From assembly GCF_017876295.1 (NCBI RefSeq), contig NZ_JAGINT010000002.1:4447421-4511420 (forward strand): a DNA stretch of 64,000 nucleotides, in the 5' to 3' direction. Of the stretch, positions 32,672 through 40,690 are shown piece by piece. The DNA is from Kribbella aluminosa. GTDB taxonomy: Bacteria > Actinomycetota > Actinomycetes > Propionibacteriales > Kribbellaceae. The translations under genes and the position numbers were made by a program. The first letter of the stretch is position 1. Every line of letters starts with the position of its first letter. Under the pieces are notes generated by a model that searched no databases, was not told where the DNA came from, and worked only from the letters and a program-made list of their open reading frames with translations.

Positions 32672-33462
32672 GCGGTACGGACGAGCTCCGGGCGTGCGAT
32701 GACCGGGCGCGGAGCGGGGTCCAGCGTCAGGAGGTCGAGGCCGGCGACGCCGTAGCGGAGCATGACCAGCCGGCCCACCTCGGCGCTGACGCCCAAGGGG
32801 CGGGACACCGCGACGGCGCCGGCCCGGCGGGACGTGGACTCGGCACGGTCCGGGAGGACGCCCGGCGCGAGGAAGAGCGAGCCGACCGCCACGTGGCGCC
32901 GGCCCTCCAGCCGCCACTGTAGGACGGCCTCGGCGGGCGACGGCGACGCGGCGCACACGAAGGCAGCCGTGACGGGCAGCTTGTGCCGCTGACCCCAGAG
33001 CCGCGCGAGGCGGGTGACGCTCGCGTTCGCGTGTGAGTCGCTGGATCCGGCGCAGGCCAGCACCAGCGCGTCCAGCTCACGCACCCGGCCGCCCTTCAGC
33101 TCGGCGCGCATCCGGCGGTCCAGTACGTCGAGCAGGGTGTCGTCGTACCCGAGGACGTCGGACGCGATCACCCGCAGGTGCGGGAACCGGCTGCGCGCCT
33201 CGTCGATGACGGCCGGTACGTCGATCCGTGCGTGGTACGCCGCGGACAGCAGCAGCGGCAGGACGACGACCTCCTCGACACCCTCGGCGGCGAGCTTCCC
33301 GAGCACCTGGTACGGCGTCGGCGGGCAGTGGTCGAGGAAGGAGGCTTCGATCCGCAGGTCGTCACGCACCTCGCGCAGGCACTTGACGAGCGCGTGGACG
33401 GTGGCGGCCGAGCGCGGGTCGCGGCTGCCGTGGGCGAGGATCACGAGCGCTGGAGCAGTCAC
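32668..33462 (-). CDS. Sirohydrochlorin chelatase-like (CbiX/SirB family)
   Basis: 264 residues from GTG at 33462. VILAHGSRDPRS (catalytic His about residue 10), FLDHCPPTPYQVL, VVVLPLLLSAAYHARIDVPAVIDEA (second His) are the CbiX signatures; a second, weaker copy of the fold makes up the C-terminal half. The family inserts Fe or Co into sirohydrochlorin; in a sulfite-reductase operon the product is siroheme. It is the last gene of the cys operon and is coupled to cysN by GTGA. Confidence 0.85.
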   Translation of the reverse strand: MTAPALVILAHGSRDPRSAATVHALVKCLREVRDDLRIEASFLDHCPPTPYQVLGKLAAEGVEEVVVLPLLLSAAYHARIDVPAVIDEARSRFPHLRVIASDVLGYDDTLLDVLDRRMRAELKGGRVRELDALVLACAGSSDSHANASVTRLARLWGQRHKLPVTAAFVCAASPSPAEAVLQWRLEGRRHVAVGSLFLAPGVLPDRAESTSRRAGAVAVSRPLGVSAEVGRLVMLRYGVAGLDLLTLDPAPRPVIARPELVRTA

Positions 33463-34745
33463 AGCAGTTCCCCTTCTTCGTCGTCGATCATTCCGGCTGC
33501 GAGGGTCCACCCGTCGTGGGCGTCGATCAGCAGGAACGATCCGGTGATGGTGTTGCGGGAGTACGGGTCGGCGGCCAGCGGTGCGGCGATCTTGAGCTGC
33601 ACCTTGCCGATGTCGTTGAGGTTGAGCTCGGCGGCGTCGATGACGCCGAGGGTGTCGAGGTCCAGCGCGCCGGCGATCTTGGTGACGATCGCCTGTGCGG
33701 TGGTGGTGGTGTGCTTGATCAGCACCCGGGCCCCGACGGTCAGTGGCCGGTCGGACAGCCAGCTCACGGTGGCGGCCAGCTCCCGGCGGGTGCCGGGGGA
33801 GGCGTCGGCGGCGACGATCACCGAGCCGCGGGCGACGTCGAGGTCGTCCGCGAGCCGGACCGTGACCGCCTCGCCCGCGATCGCGGACTGGCGCTCGGCC
33901 ACCGCGGTGCCGGTCGCGGTCACGACCGGGCGGTCGATGCCGGCGATCGACGTACGCCGGCCGGCCGGTAGCACGATCACCGGGTCGCCGACCGTGACGG
34001 TGCCGGAGGCAACGGTTCCGGTGTAGCCGCGGTAGTCGCGGTACTCGTCGTCGGTCTGCGGCCGGATCACGTACTGCACCGGGAACCGCAGCGGCTGCTG
34101 GGACGTGTCGGTGCGGCCGTCGGCGTTCTCCAGCAGCTCGAGCAGTGTCGGCCCGTCGTACCACTCGGTCCGCGGGGAGCGCTCGACGACGTTGTCGCCG
34201 ACGAGTGCGGAGACCGGGATGGCCTGGACGTCGGCGATGCCGAGCTGGTCGGCGACGTCGTTGACCTCTTTGGCGATCTTGGTGAACACGGCCTCGTCGT
34301 ACCCGACCAGGTCGATCTTGTTGACCGCCAGTACGACGTGCGGCACCCGGAGCAGGCCGGCGACAGCGAGGTGCCGGCGGGTCTGCTCGAGGACGCCGTG
34401 CCGGGCGTCGACCAGGATGATCACCACGTCCGCGGTCGAGGCGCCGGTGACGGTGTTCCGGGTGTACTGCACGTGCCCGGGGCAGTCGGCCAGGATGAAC
34501 GAGCGCTTGTCGGTGGCGAAGTACCGGTAGGCGACGTCGATCGTGATGCCCTGCTCGCGTTCGGCGCGGAGGCCGTCGGTGAGCAGTGCGAAGTCGAAGT
34601 CGCCGCCGCGGGCTTCGGAGACGGTCTTCACGTGCGCGATCTGGTCGGCGAGGATCGCCTTGCAGTCGTGCAGCAGCCGCCCGACCAGCGTCGACTTGCC
34701 GTCGTCCACGGAGCCGGCCGTGGCCAGCCTGAGAAGAGTGCTCAT
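33459..34745 (-). CDS. cysN: Sulfate adenylyltransferase subunit 1 (CysN)
   Basis: 428 residues. EF-Tu-like GTPase: P-loop GSVDDGKSTLVG (about 11-22), switch DVAYRYF after REQGIT, G3 DCPGHVQYTRN (about 88), G4 NKID (about 144), then two beta-barrel domains. Length fits CysN without a fused CysC kinase. With CysD it makes APS from sulfate and ATP, driven by GTP. Its ATG overlaps the cysD stop (TGATG). Confidence 0.95.
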   Translation of the reverse strand: MSTLLRLATAGSVDDGKSTLVGRLLHDCKAILADQIAHVKTVSEARGGDFDFALLTDGLRAEREQGITIDVAYRYFATDKRSFILADCPGHVQYTRNTVTGASTADVVIILVDARHGVLEQTRRHLAVAGLLRVPHVVLAVNKIDLVGYDEAVFTKIAKEVNDVADQLGIADVQAIPVSALVGDNVVERSPRTEWYDGPTLLELLENADGRTDTSQQPLRFPVQYVIRPQTDDEYRDYRGYTGTVASGTVTVGDPVIVLPAGRRTSIAGIDRPVVTATGTAVAERQSAIAGEAVTVRLADDLDVARGSVIVAADASPGTRRELAATVSWLSDRPLTVGARVLIKHTTTTAQAIVTKIAGALDLDTLGVIDAAELNLNDIGKVQLKIAAPLAADPYSRNTITGSFLLIDAHDGWTLAAGMIDDEEGELL

Positions 34746-35665
34746 CAGAAGTACCCCTCTCGTTTGCGGTCTTCCATGGCGGCCTCGCTGGCCCGGTCGT
34801 CGGCGCGGGTGGCGCCGCGCTCGGTGATCTCGCTGGCCGCGACCTCGATCACGACCTCGGCCGCCGACGTCGCATCGCTGGCCACCGCTCCGGTGCAGGA
34901 CATGTCGCCGACCGTGCGGTACCGGACGGTGCGCTGGGCAACGGTCTCGCCGTCCCGCGGCTGCGAATAGGGGCCGACGGCAAGCAGCATGCCGTCGCGC
35001 TCGAACACGTCCCGCTCGTGGGCGTAGTAGATCGAAGGCAGCGGGATCTGCTCGCGCTCGATGTAGTTCCAGATGTCCAGCTCGGTCCAGTTGGACAGCG
35101 GGAACACCCGGACGTGCTCGCCCGGCCGGTGCTTGCCGTTGTACAGCGACCACAGCTCCGGGCGCTGGTTCCGCGGGTCCCACTGGCCGAACTCGTCGCG
35201 CAGGCTGAAGATCCGCTCCTTCGCCCGGGCCCGCTCCTCGTCCCGCCGGCCGCCGCCGAAGACAGCGTCGAAGCGGTGCGCGTTGATGGCGTCGAGCAAC
35301 GGAACCGTCTGCAGCTGGTTCCGTGTCCCGTCGCTGCGCTCGCGCAGCCGGCCGTCGGCGATGTACTCCTCGACCCCGGCCACCTCGAGCCGCAGGCCGA
35401 GCTGCTTCACGACAGCGTCGCGGTACGCCAGCACCTCCGGGAAGTTGTGCCCGGTGTCGACGTGCAGCAACGTGAACGGCACCCCTGCCGGCGCGAACGC
35501 CTTCCGCGCCAGGTGCAGCATCACGATCGAGTCCTTGCCGCCGGAGAACAGAATCACCGGCCGCTCGAACTCCGCCGCCACCTCGCGGAACACGAAGATC
35601 GACTCGCTCTCGAGGGCGTCCAGCTCGGTAACAGTTGCCCCAGGTGTACGAGTTGGCGTGGTCAC
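34745..35665 (-). CDS. cysD: Sulfate adenylyltransferase subunit 2 (CysD)
   Basis: 306 residues from GTG at 35665. PP-loop FSGGKDSIVMLHLA (about residue 40), LHVDTGHNFPEVL, GGGRRDEERARAKERIFSLRDEFGQWDPRNQRPELW, PLSNWTELDIWNYI and YRTVGDMSCTGAV are CysD hallmarks. The start lies inside the 89-bp dyad element (35661-35749), GGGAGG being four bases upstream. The open frame continues upstream through the whole element to a GTG at 35752, which would add about 29 residues; this extension is not family-conserved. Confidence 0.92.
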   Translation of the reverse strand: MTTPTRTPGATVTELDALESESIFVFREVAAEFERPVILFSGGKDSIVMLHLARKAFAPAGVPFTLLHVDTGHNFPEVLAYRDAVVKQLGLRLEVAGVEEYIADGRLRERSDGTRNQLQTVPLLDAINAHRFDAVFGGGRRDEERARAKERIFSLRDEFGQWDPRNQRPELWSLYNGKHRPGEHVRVFPLSNWTELDIWNYIEREQIPLPSIYYAHERDVFERDGMLLAVGPYSQPRDGETVAQRTVRYRTVGDMSCTGAVASDATSAAEVVIEVAASEITERGATRADDRASEAAMEDRKREGYF

Positions 35666-35749
35666 GGGGCCTCCCGGTCTGGACTGAGGAGCGGAGGGAG
35701 CGAAGTGACCGGAGCGACGAGGGAAGACCGGGAGCCAAGGCCCCGTGAC
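35661..35749. repeat. 89-bp dyad element, copy 2, at the 5' end of cysD
   Basis: Same length and organisation as 20010-20098. Outer arms GTCACGGGGCC / GGCCCCGTGAC (11 bp) and inner arms TCCCGGTCT / AGACCGGGA enclose a GAGCGAAGTGACC-rich centre, so the RNA can fold into a long hairpin that contains the cysD ribosome site and GTG. It lies in the 121-bp gap after cysH, the only sizeable gap in the operon. Confidence 0.75.
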
Positions 35750-35786
35750 CACGCCGGCGCCGAAGGCCCGGCCAAAAGCACAGCGG

Positions 35787-36470
35787 TCATGTGTGGAGCC
35801 CGCATTCCACCTTGCCGGTGCCTGCCCAGCGGCCGCTGCGCGCGTCCTCGCCCGGCGCGACGCGCTGCGTGCACGGCTCGCAGCCGATCGACGGGTAACC
35901 GTCGTACTGCAGGAGGTTCACCAGTACGCCGTTGTCCTGGATGTACTGGTCGAGGTCGTCCTGCGACCACGGGGCGATCGGGTTCAGCTTCACCATGTCG
36001 CGCTTCTCGTCGTACTCGACGACCGGCGTGTTCGCGCGGGTCGGCGCCTCCTCGCGACGGATCCCGGTGACCCACGCCTTGTACCCGGACAGGTACCGGT
36101 TCAGGGGCTCGACCTTGCGCAGCGCGCAGCACTTGTTCGGGTCGCGGTCGTGCAGCTTCTCGCCGTACTCCGCGTCCTGCTCGGCGACCGTCTGCTTCGG
36201 AAGCGCGTTGATCAGGTGGATCGGCAGCGTCGCGGCCACCGCGTCCCGGGTCCCGATCGTCTCCGCGAAGTGGTAGCCGGTGTCGAGGAACAGTACGTCG
36301 ACACCCGGCGCCGCCTGCGCCGCCAGGTGGGGGAGCGCGCCGTCGGCCATCGAGGCGGTCACCACCAGGTCGTCGCCGAACGTCTCCCGGGCCCAGGCGA
36401 GTACCTCGACCGCCGACGCGTCGGCAAGACGTTCGTTCGCCTCCTCGGCGATCGTCTTCAAGTCACTCAT
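35787..36470 (-). CDS. cysH: Assimilatory adenylyl-sulfate (APS) reductase
   Basis: 227 residues from ATG at 36470. PAPS-reductase fold: VVTASMADGALPHL (degenerate PP-loop), LFLDTGYHFAET, GIRREEAPTRANTPVVEYD. Two Cys pairs bind a [4Fe-4S] cluster (DPNKCCALRKVEP and GCEPCTQ), and the C-terminal GKVECGLHT holds the catalytic Cys. The cluster marks it as an APS rather than PAPS reductase, which fits the lack of CysC. It overlaps cysX by ATGA. Confidence 0.95.
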   Translation of the reverse strand: MSDLKTIAEEANERLADASAVEVLAWARETFGDDLVVTASMADGALPHLAAQAAPGVDVLFLDTGYHFAETIGTRDAVAATLPIHLINALPKQTVAEQDAEYGEKLHDRDPNKCCALRKVEPLNRYLSGYKAWVTGIRREEAPTRANTPVVEYDEKRDMVKLNPIAPWSQDDLDQYIQDNGVLVNLLQYDGYPSIGCEPCTQRVAPGEDARSGRWAGTGKVECGLHT

Positions 36471-36616
36471 TCCACCGTCACCCGCAACCCGATCATCTTC
36501 AGCTGGAACACCCGTGCACACGGCCGGCACTCCCACGCGCCATGGCCTTCTTCGGAGGGCCTGAGGTCCTCGTCCCCGCAGTACGGGCAATAAAGAGGTG
36601 CCGCACGCTCGCTCAT
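36467..36616 (-). CDS. cysX: Small zinc-ribbon/ferredoxin-like protein CysX
   Basis: 49 residues, MSERAAPLYCPYCGDEDLRP..., with CPYC (Cys10, 13) and CRPC (Cys30, 33), which would bind one metal ion, ending in VFQLKMIGLRVTVE. Corynebacterium has a small Cys-rich gene, cysX, at the same place between sulfite reductase and cysH, proposed to pass electrons to the reductase. It overlaps cysH by ATGA and the mini-ORF stop by ATGA. It is short, but the two CxxC pairs and the coupling make it convincing. Confidence 0.82.
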   Translation of the reverse strand: MSERAAPLYCPYCGDEDLRPSEEGHGAWECRPCARVFQLKMIGLRVTVE

Positions 36617-36693
36617 CGCCGTCCTCGCTTCGCTGCGGCGGCGACGAGCGATTGGCTGCGGTGCTCTTTGGTGAACTCGCTTCGCTCGCTCAC
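36613..36693 (-). CDS. SERSE-type coupling mini-ORF, copy 3 (26 aa)
   Basis: GTG AGC GAG CGA AGC GAG opens VSERSEFTKEHRSQS... ending AAKRGRR. Its GTG overlaps the sulfite reductase TGA (GTGA, 36690-36693) and its TGA overlaps the cysX ATG (ATGA, 36613-36616). Its last codons hold GAGGAC, the ribosome site for cysX. First 16 bases are identical with those of copy 1 at 2667, and the last stretch GAGGACG-N-CGATGAGC is shared too, although the genes around it are unrelated. Confidence 0.6.
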   Translation of the reverse strand: MSERSEFTKEHRSQSLVAAAAKRGRR

Positions 36694-38378
36694 GTAAGTG
36701 CCTCCTGGTCCGCTCGGGTGACCCACTGGGCGAAGCGCTCGCCGTCGTTGCGCTCCTTCAGGTAGTTCTGGGTGACGCGCTCGACGTAGTCGGTCAGGTC
36801 GTCGGCGGTGACCTTGTGACCGCGGAGCTTCCGGCCGAAGCCCGCGTCCAGGCCGAGCCCGCCGCCGAGGTGCACCTGGTAGCCCGGCACCTGGTTGCCG
36901 TCGGCATCCATCACCAGCTGACCCTTCAGGCCGATATCGGCGACCTGGATCCGGGCGCACGAGTTCGGGCAGCCGTTCACGTTCACGGTGATCGGCACGT
37001 CCAGCTCCGGGATCCGCTCCTCGAGCTCGTCGATCAGCTGGGCGGCCTTCGCCTTGGTCTCGACGATCGCCAGCTTGCAGAACTCGATCCCGGTGCAGGC
37101 CATCGTGTTCCGCCGCCAGGCCGAGGGCCGCGCCTGGAACCCGAGCGCGGCGAGTTCGGCCACCAGCGACTCGACCTGCGCCTCCTCGACGTCCAGCACG
37201 AGCAGCTTCTGCTGCGCGGTGGTCCGGATCCGGTTCGACCCGTGCTTCGCGACCACGTCCGCGACCTGGGCGAGCTTGGCGCCCGACACCCGTCCGACGA
37301 CCGGCGCGACGCCGACGAAGTACTTGCCGTCCTTCTGCTTGTGCACGCCGACGTGATCACCCTGTACGGCGGGAACCTCCGGCGCGGGCCCGTCGATCAG
37401 CTTCCGCTTGAGGTACTTCGTTTCGAGAACGTCGCGGAACTTCTCGGTGCCCCAGTCCGCGAGCAGGAACTTCAGCCGGGCCCGGGTCCGCAGCCGCCGG
37501 TAGCCGTAGTCGCGGAAGATGCTGGTGACGCCCCACCAGGCCTCGGCGACCTCGTCCAGCGGGATCCAGGTCCCGAGCCGCTGCGCGAGCATCGGGTTCG
37601 TCGACAGGCCGCCGCCGACCCAGAGGTCGAAGCCGGGGCCGTGCTCCGGGTGCACGACACCGACGAACGCGATGTCGTTCACCTCCGGTACGACGTCGTG
37701 CGACGGGTGCCCGGTCAGCGCGGTCTTGAACTTCCGCGGCAGGTTGGAGAACTCGTCCGAGCCGATGTACTTGTCGACGATCTCGGTGATGGCCGGGGTC
37801 GGGTCGATGATCTCGTCCGCCGCGATCCCTGCGACCGGGCTGGCAATCACCACCCGCGGTACGTCGCCGCAGGCCTCGGTGGTGTAGAGCCCGACCGCCT
37901 CGAGCTTCTGCCAGATGGCCGGCACGTCCTCGATCGCGATCCAGTGCAGCTGGATGTTCTGCCGGTCGGTGATGTCCGCCGTGTCGCGCGCGTACTCCGT
38001 CGAGATCTCGGCGATCACCCGGAGCTGCTCGGTGGTCAGCTGCCCGCCCTCGACCCGGATCCGCATCATGAAGTAGCGGTCGTCCAGCTCCTCCGGCTCC
38101 AGCGTCGCCGTCTTGCCGCCGTCGATCCCGGGCTTGCGCTGCGTGTACAGGCCCCACCAGCGGAACCGGCCGCGGAGGTCGGCGGGGTCGATCGAGTCGA
38201 AGCCCCGGTGCGCATACACGTTCTCGATCCGGGCCCGGACGTTCAGGCCGTCGTCGTTCTTCTTGTTCTCTTCGTTCTTGTTCAGCGGCTCGCGGTATCC
38301 GAGTGCCCACTGGCCTTCGCCCTTGCCCTTGCGGGGGCGGGCGGGCTTGCGGGCAGGAGTGGTGACGCCGGCAGTCAT
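36690..38378 (-). CDS. sir: Ferredoxin-dependent assimilatory sulfite reductase
   Basis: 562 residues from ATG at 38378 (AGGAC 8 bases upstream), usual length for actinobacterial NirA/Sir. Two ferredoxin-like half domains and two siroheme domains; the siroheme/[4Fe-4S] ligands are in ACTGIEFCKLAIVETK (Cys-x5-Cys) and VNGCPNSCARIQ (Cys-x3-Cys). GLYTQRKPGIDGGKT near residue 75 and DRQNIQLHWI near 155 are typical of the sulfite/nitrite reductase family. It reduces sulfite to sulfide. The operon order and the lack of nitrate genes favour sulfite as substrate. Confidence 0.94.
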   Translation of the reverse strand: MTAGVTTPARKPARPRKGKGEGQWALGYREPLNKNEENKKNDDGLNVRARIENVYAHRGFDSIDPADLRGRFRWWGLYTQRKPGIDGGKTATLEPEELDDRYFMMRIRVEGGQLTTEQLRVIAEISTEYARDTADITDRQNIQLHWIAIEDVPAIWQKLEAVGLYTTEACGDVPRVVIASPVAGIAADEIIDPTPAITEIVDKYIGSDEFSNLPRKFKTALTGHPSHDVVPEVNDIAFVGVVHPEHGPGFDLWVGGGLSTNPMLAQRLGTWIPLDEVAEAWWGVTSIFRDYGYRRLRTRARLKFLLADWGTEKFRDVLETKYLKRKLIDGPAPEVPAVQGDHVGVHKQKDGKYFVGVAPVVGRVSGAKLAQVADVVAKHGSNRIRTTAQQKLLVLDVEEAQVESLVAELAALGFQARPSAWRRNTMACTGIEFCKLAIVETKAKAAQLIDELEERIPELDVPITVNVNGCPNSCARIQVADIGLKGQLVMDADGNQVPGYQVHLGGGLGLDAGFGRKLRGHKVTADDLTDYVERVTQNYLKERNDGERFAQWVTRADQEALT

Positions 38379-38523
38379 CGGGGCGTGTCCTTGTCCTCGT
38401 GACAGGTGCTCACCAGCGGCGGGGAGATCGAAGCGTCGTCGGTTCGATGCGTTCCGCGCGGTGCGCACCCAGCGGTGATCGGGGATGATCAGGGGGCCGC
38501 GGTGGGCCCTGGCAGGGTGGCTG

Positions 38524-38616
38524 TCAGAACATCGAAGGACAACAGATGGCGCTGCGCATCCGCCCGAGGTCGACATGAATCCGACCTACGAGGTGGGTGG
38601 AACGGGCAGCGAGCAT
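38524..38616 (-). CDS. Cysteine-type leader peptide of the sulfate-assimilation operon
   Basis: 30 codons from ATG at 38616 to TGA at 38524. The middle reads RIHVDLGRMRSAICC, which fits the R-x-H-V-D-L-x-R-x-x-S-A-x-C pattern of leader peptides found upstream of sulfur genes in Streptomyces and other actinobacteria. Two adjacent Cys codons (TGT TGT) near the end are the expected ribosome-stalling site when cysteinyl-tRNA is scarce. It lies 145 bases upstream of sir, so attenuation of the sir-cysXHDN operon is likely. Confidence 0.75.
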   Translation of the reverse strand: MLAARSTHLVGRIHVDLGRMRSAICCPSMF

Positions 38617-38738
38617 GTCCACAAGCGTCGGCTCCAGAGCCTGACAAATCAACTCCCATTCCTACATCCTGAGACCCGATCTCACGATGTGGCTATGTGC
38701 AGCAGTCTGGTGGAGATTGATTCGGGCGACTTCCAGGC

Positions 38739-38772
38739 TCCACAAGAACTCTTGTGCAAGAGTTCTTGTGGA
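38739..38772. promoter_or_regulatory. 34-bp palindromic operator of the arsR/MFS operon
   Basis: Perfect 16-base arms (TCCACAAGAACTCTTG and complement) separated by TG. TTGTGC (about 38753) and TACGGT (38777-38782) could form the promoter, 18 bp apart, with the dyad covering the -35 and spacer. TACGGT is seven bases from the ATG at 38789 and there is no ribosome site, so the transcript may be leaderless. Confidence 0.7.
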
Positions 38773-38788
38773 AGCTACGGTGGCGTTC

Positions 38789-39358
38789 ATGACACCTCCG
38801 AACCGGCGGGCCGTGACCCCGTCCGTACTGGCCGCGATGCATCATCCGCTGCGCCGCCGGCTGCTCGACCTGCTGAACGTCGACGGTCCCGCGACCGCCT
38901 CCCGGCTGGCCGGGGCGACCGGAGAACTTGTCGGCAACGTCAGCCATCACCTGAAGGTTCTCGCGTCCGCGGGCGTGATCGTCGAAGCGCCTGAGCTCGC
39001 GAAGACCCGGCGCGAACGGTGGTGGAAACTCGGCGACACGTCGGAGTACTCGTGGTCGATCGCCGACGCCAAGGGCGACCCCGCGGGGGAGCTGGTGGCG
39101 GCGTCGGCCGAGGACGTGAACCTCGCCCACCACGTCGGCAAGGTGCGGGAGTGGTTCGACATCCGGTACGAGTTCGACGAGTCCTGGGTGCGGGCGGCGT
39201 ACGCGACCGAGAGATGGCTCACATTGACGCCGGCGCAGCTGGTCGAGCTGAGCGAGCGGATCGCGGACCTGGTCCGCGAGTACCACGACCAGCCGGCCGA
39301 GGGGGAGGACGCGCACCGCGTGTTCTTCTTCGCGCACGCGGTACCGGCCCGCCCATGA
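38789..39358 (+). CDS. ArsR/HTH regulator of the MFS exporter
   Basis: 189 residues from ATG at 38789. Winged-helix part LAAMHHPLRRRLLDLLNVDGPATASRLAGATGELVGNVSHHLKVLASAGVIVEAPE, then a C-terminal helical domain (about 100-189). No Cys metal site, so it likely senses an organic ligand. It overlaps the MFS gene by ATGA, and the palindrome just upstream is the expected autoregulatory site. Confidence 0.85.
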   Translation: MTPPNRRAVTPSVLAAMHHPLRRRLLDLLNVDGPATASRLAGATGELVGNVSHHLKVLASAGVIVEAPELAKTRRERWWKLGDTSEYSWSIADAKGDPAGELVAASAEDVNLAHHVGKVREWFDIRYEFDESWVRAAYATERWLTLTPAQLVELSERIADLVREYHDQPAEGEDAHRVFFFAHAVPARP

Positions 39359-40587
39359 GCACCACGGTCTTTCCGCCGCTCCGGAGGGACCGTCGGGTCC
39401 ACGGGTGGATCCTGTCGGCCGGGATCTCGTGGGCCGGTGACACGGCCTGGTACGTCGGTCTCGCGTGGAGCGCGGCCCAGATCACGACCCCCGCCGGGGC
39501 CGGGCTGGTGATGGGCGCCGGCGCGCTGCCGAAGGCGCTGATCCTGCTGTACGGCGGGGCGCTCGCGGACCGGCTCGACGGGCGGCGGACGATGATCCTG
39601 GCGAACCTGGCACGGATCGCCGTACTCGTCGTCGCCGCCATCGCGGTGCTGGTGTGGGGGTTGTCGCTCGCGCTGCTGATCACGGTGGCGGTCGTGTTCG
39701 GGGCGGTCGACGCGCTGTACGCGCCCGCCTCCGGGACGCTGCCGCGGCGGATGGTGCGGTCCGAGGACCTCGTGAAGCTGTCGGCCGGCACGCAGCTGGC
39801 AACGCGGATGGCGGCGTTCGCGGGAGCCCCGCTGGGCGGTTTGCTGGTCGCGCACGGCGGACTGGTCACAGTGATGCTCGTCGATGCGGCGTCGTTCGTG
39901 GTGATCGCGCTGGCGCTCGCGTTCGTGGTGAAGCCGCGGTTACCGCAGCCGGCGTCGGAGGGGCACTCGATCCGGGCCGATCTGCGGGCCGGGTTCGCCT
40001 ATCTGAAGCAGGACGTACGGGCGCGGACGCTGGTCATCGCGTTCTCCGGGCTGAACCTGTGCGTCGGGCCGATCCTGGCGGTCGGGCTGGTGCAGCGGAC
40101 GCACACCGAGGGCTGGGGCCCGGCCTGGTACGGGTGGTTCCAGGCGGCCTCCGGGGTCACGGCGGCCGCCGGTGCCGTGGTGGCCATGCGGTGGAAGCCC
40201 ACGGATCTGGCGCGGTCCGGGCTGCTCGCCCTCGTCGTCCAGGCGGCCGGATGCGCGATGATCGGGGTGGTGCCCCGGTTGGCGGTGTTCGTCGCGATGG
40301 CGATGATCAGCTGTACGGCGGGGCTCGCGTCGGCCCAGCTGTCGGCGGCGTTCCAGCAGAGCGTGGATCCGCAGTACCTGGGCCGGAGCTACAGCATCGT
40401 GAACCTGTCCGACGAGGCGCTGATGCCGCTCGCGATGACCGGGTTCGGTGCGCTGATCAGCCTGTCGAGTATCCCGGTCGCGTGTGTCGTGGTCGGCGTA
40501 CTGTTCGCGGCCCTGGTGCTGTGGGCCGCGATCCGGGTACAGCCGCACGCAGAACCCGCCGGTGCCCGGCCGGGAGAGCGCCCGTGA
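39355..40587 (+). CDS. MFS transporter
   Basis: 410 residues with twelve predicted membrane helices. The loop 2-3 motif GGALADRLDGRRTMILANLARI (about 60-82) and APASGTLPRRMVRSEDLVKLSAGTQLATRMAAFAGAPLGGLLV are typical of the enterobactin-exporter-like (EntS/MFS_3) group. Under an ArsR-type regulator it probably exports a drug or toxic metabolite. Confidence 0.85.
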   Translation: MSTTVFPPLRRDRRVHGWILSAGISWAGDTAWYVGLAWSAAQITTPAGAGLVMGAGALPKALILLYGGALADRLDGRRTMILANLARIAVLVVAAIAVLVWGLSLALLITVAVVFGAVDALYAPASGTLPRRMVRSEDLVKLSAGTQLATRMAAFAGAPLGGLLVAHGGLVTVMLVDAASFVVIALALAFVVKPRLPQPASEGHSIRADLRAGFAYLKQDVRARTLVIAFSGLNLCVGPILAVGLVQRTHTEGWGPAWYGWFQAASGVTAAAGAVVAMRWKPTDLARSGLLALVVQAAGCAMIGVVPRLAVFVAMAMISCTAGLASAQLSAAFQQSVDPQYLGRSYSIVNLSDEALMPLAMTGFGALISLSSIPVACVVVGVLFAALVLWAAIRVQPHAEPAGARPGERP

Positions 40588-40690
40588 CTTCACCCTCAGC
40601 AACGCCGAACAACCAGCCACCCGCACCCGCAATCACATCGAGTGGGCGTACACGTACTGTCGACCTGCCACTTCAGTGTTGGATGGCGGG

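Larger units (their letters stand above)
38379..38788. other. 410-bp divergent intergenic region with cys leader and ArsR operator
   Basis: Holds the leader peptide of the sir operon (38524-38616), about 145 bases of 5' untranslated region between it and sir in which short dyads occur (for example ATCGAA/TTCGAT near 38430-38450), and the 34-bp operator of the rightward ArsR gene (38739-38772). Otherwise no gene is seen. Confidence 0.6.

Noticed and set aside
40584..40690. Possible tRNA-like sequence between MFS and amidase genes
   Set aside because: No cloverleaf or T-arm (GGTTCGA) could be drawn; no tRNA was found anywhere in the window.
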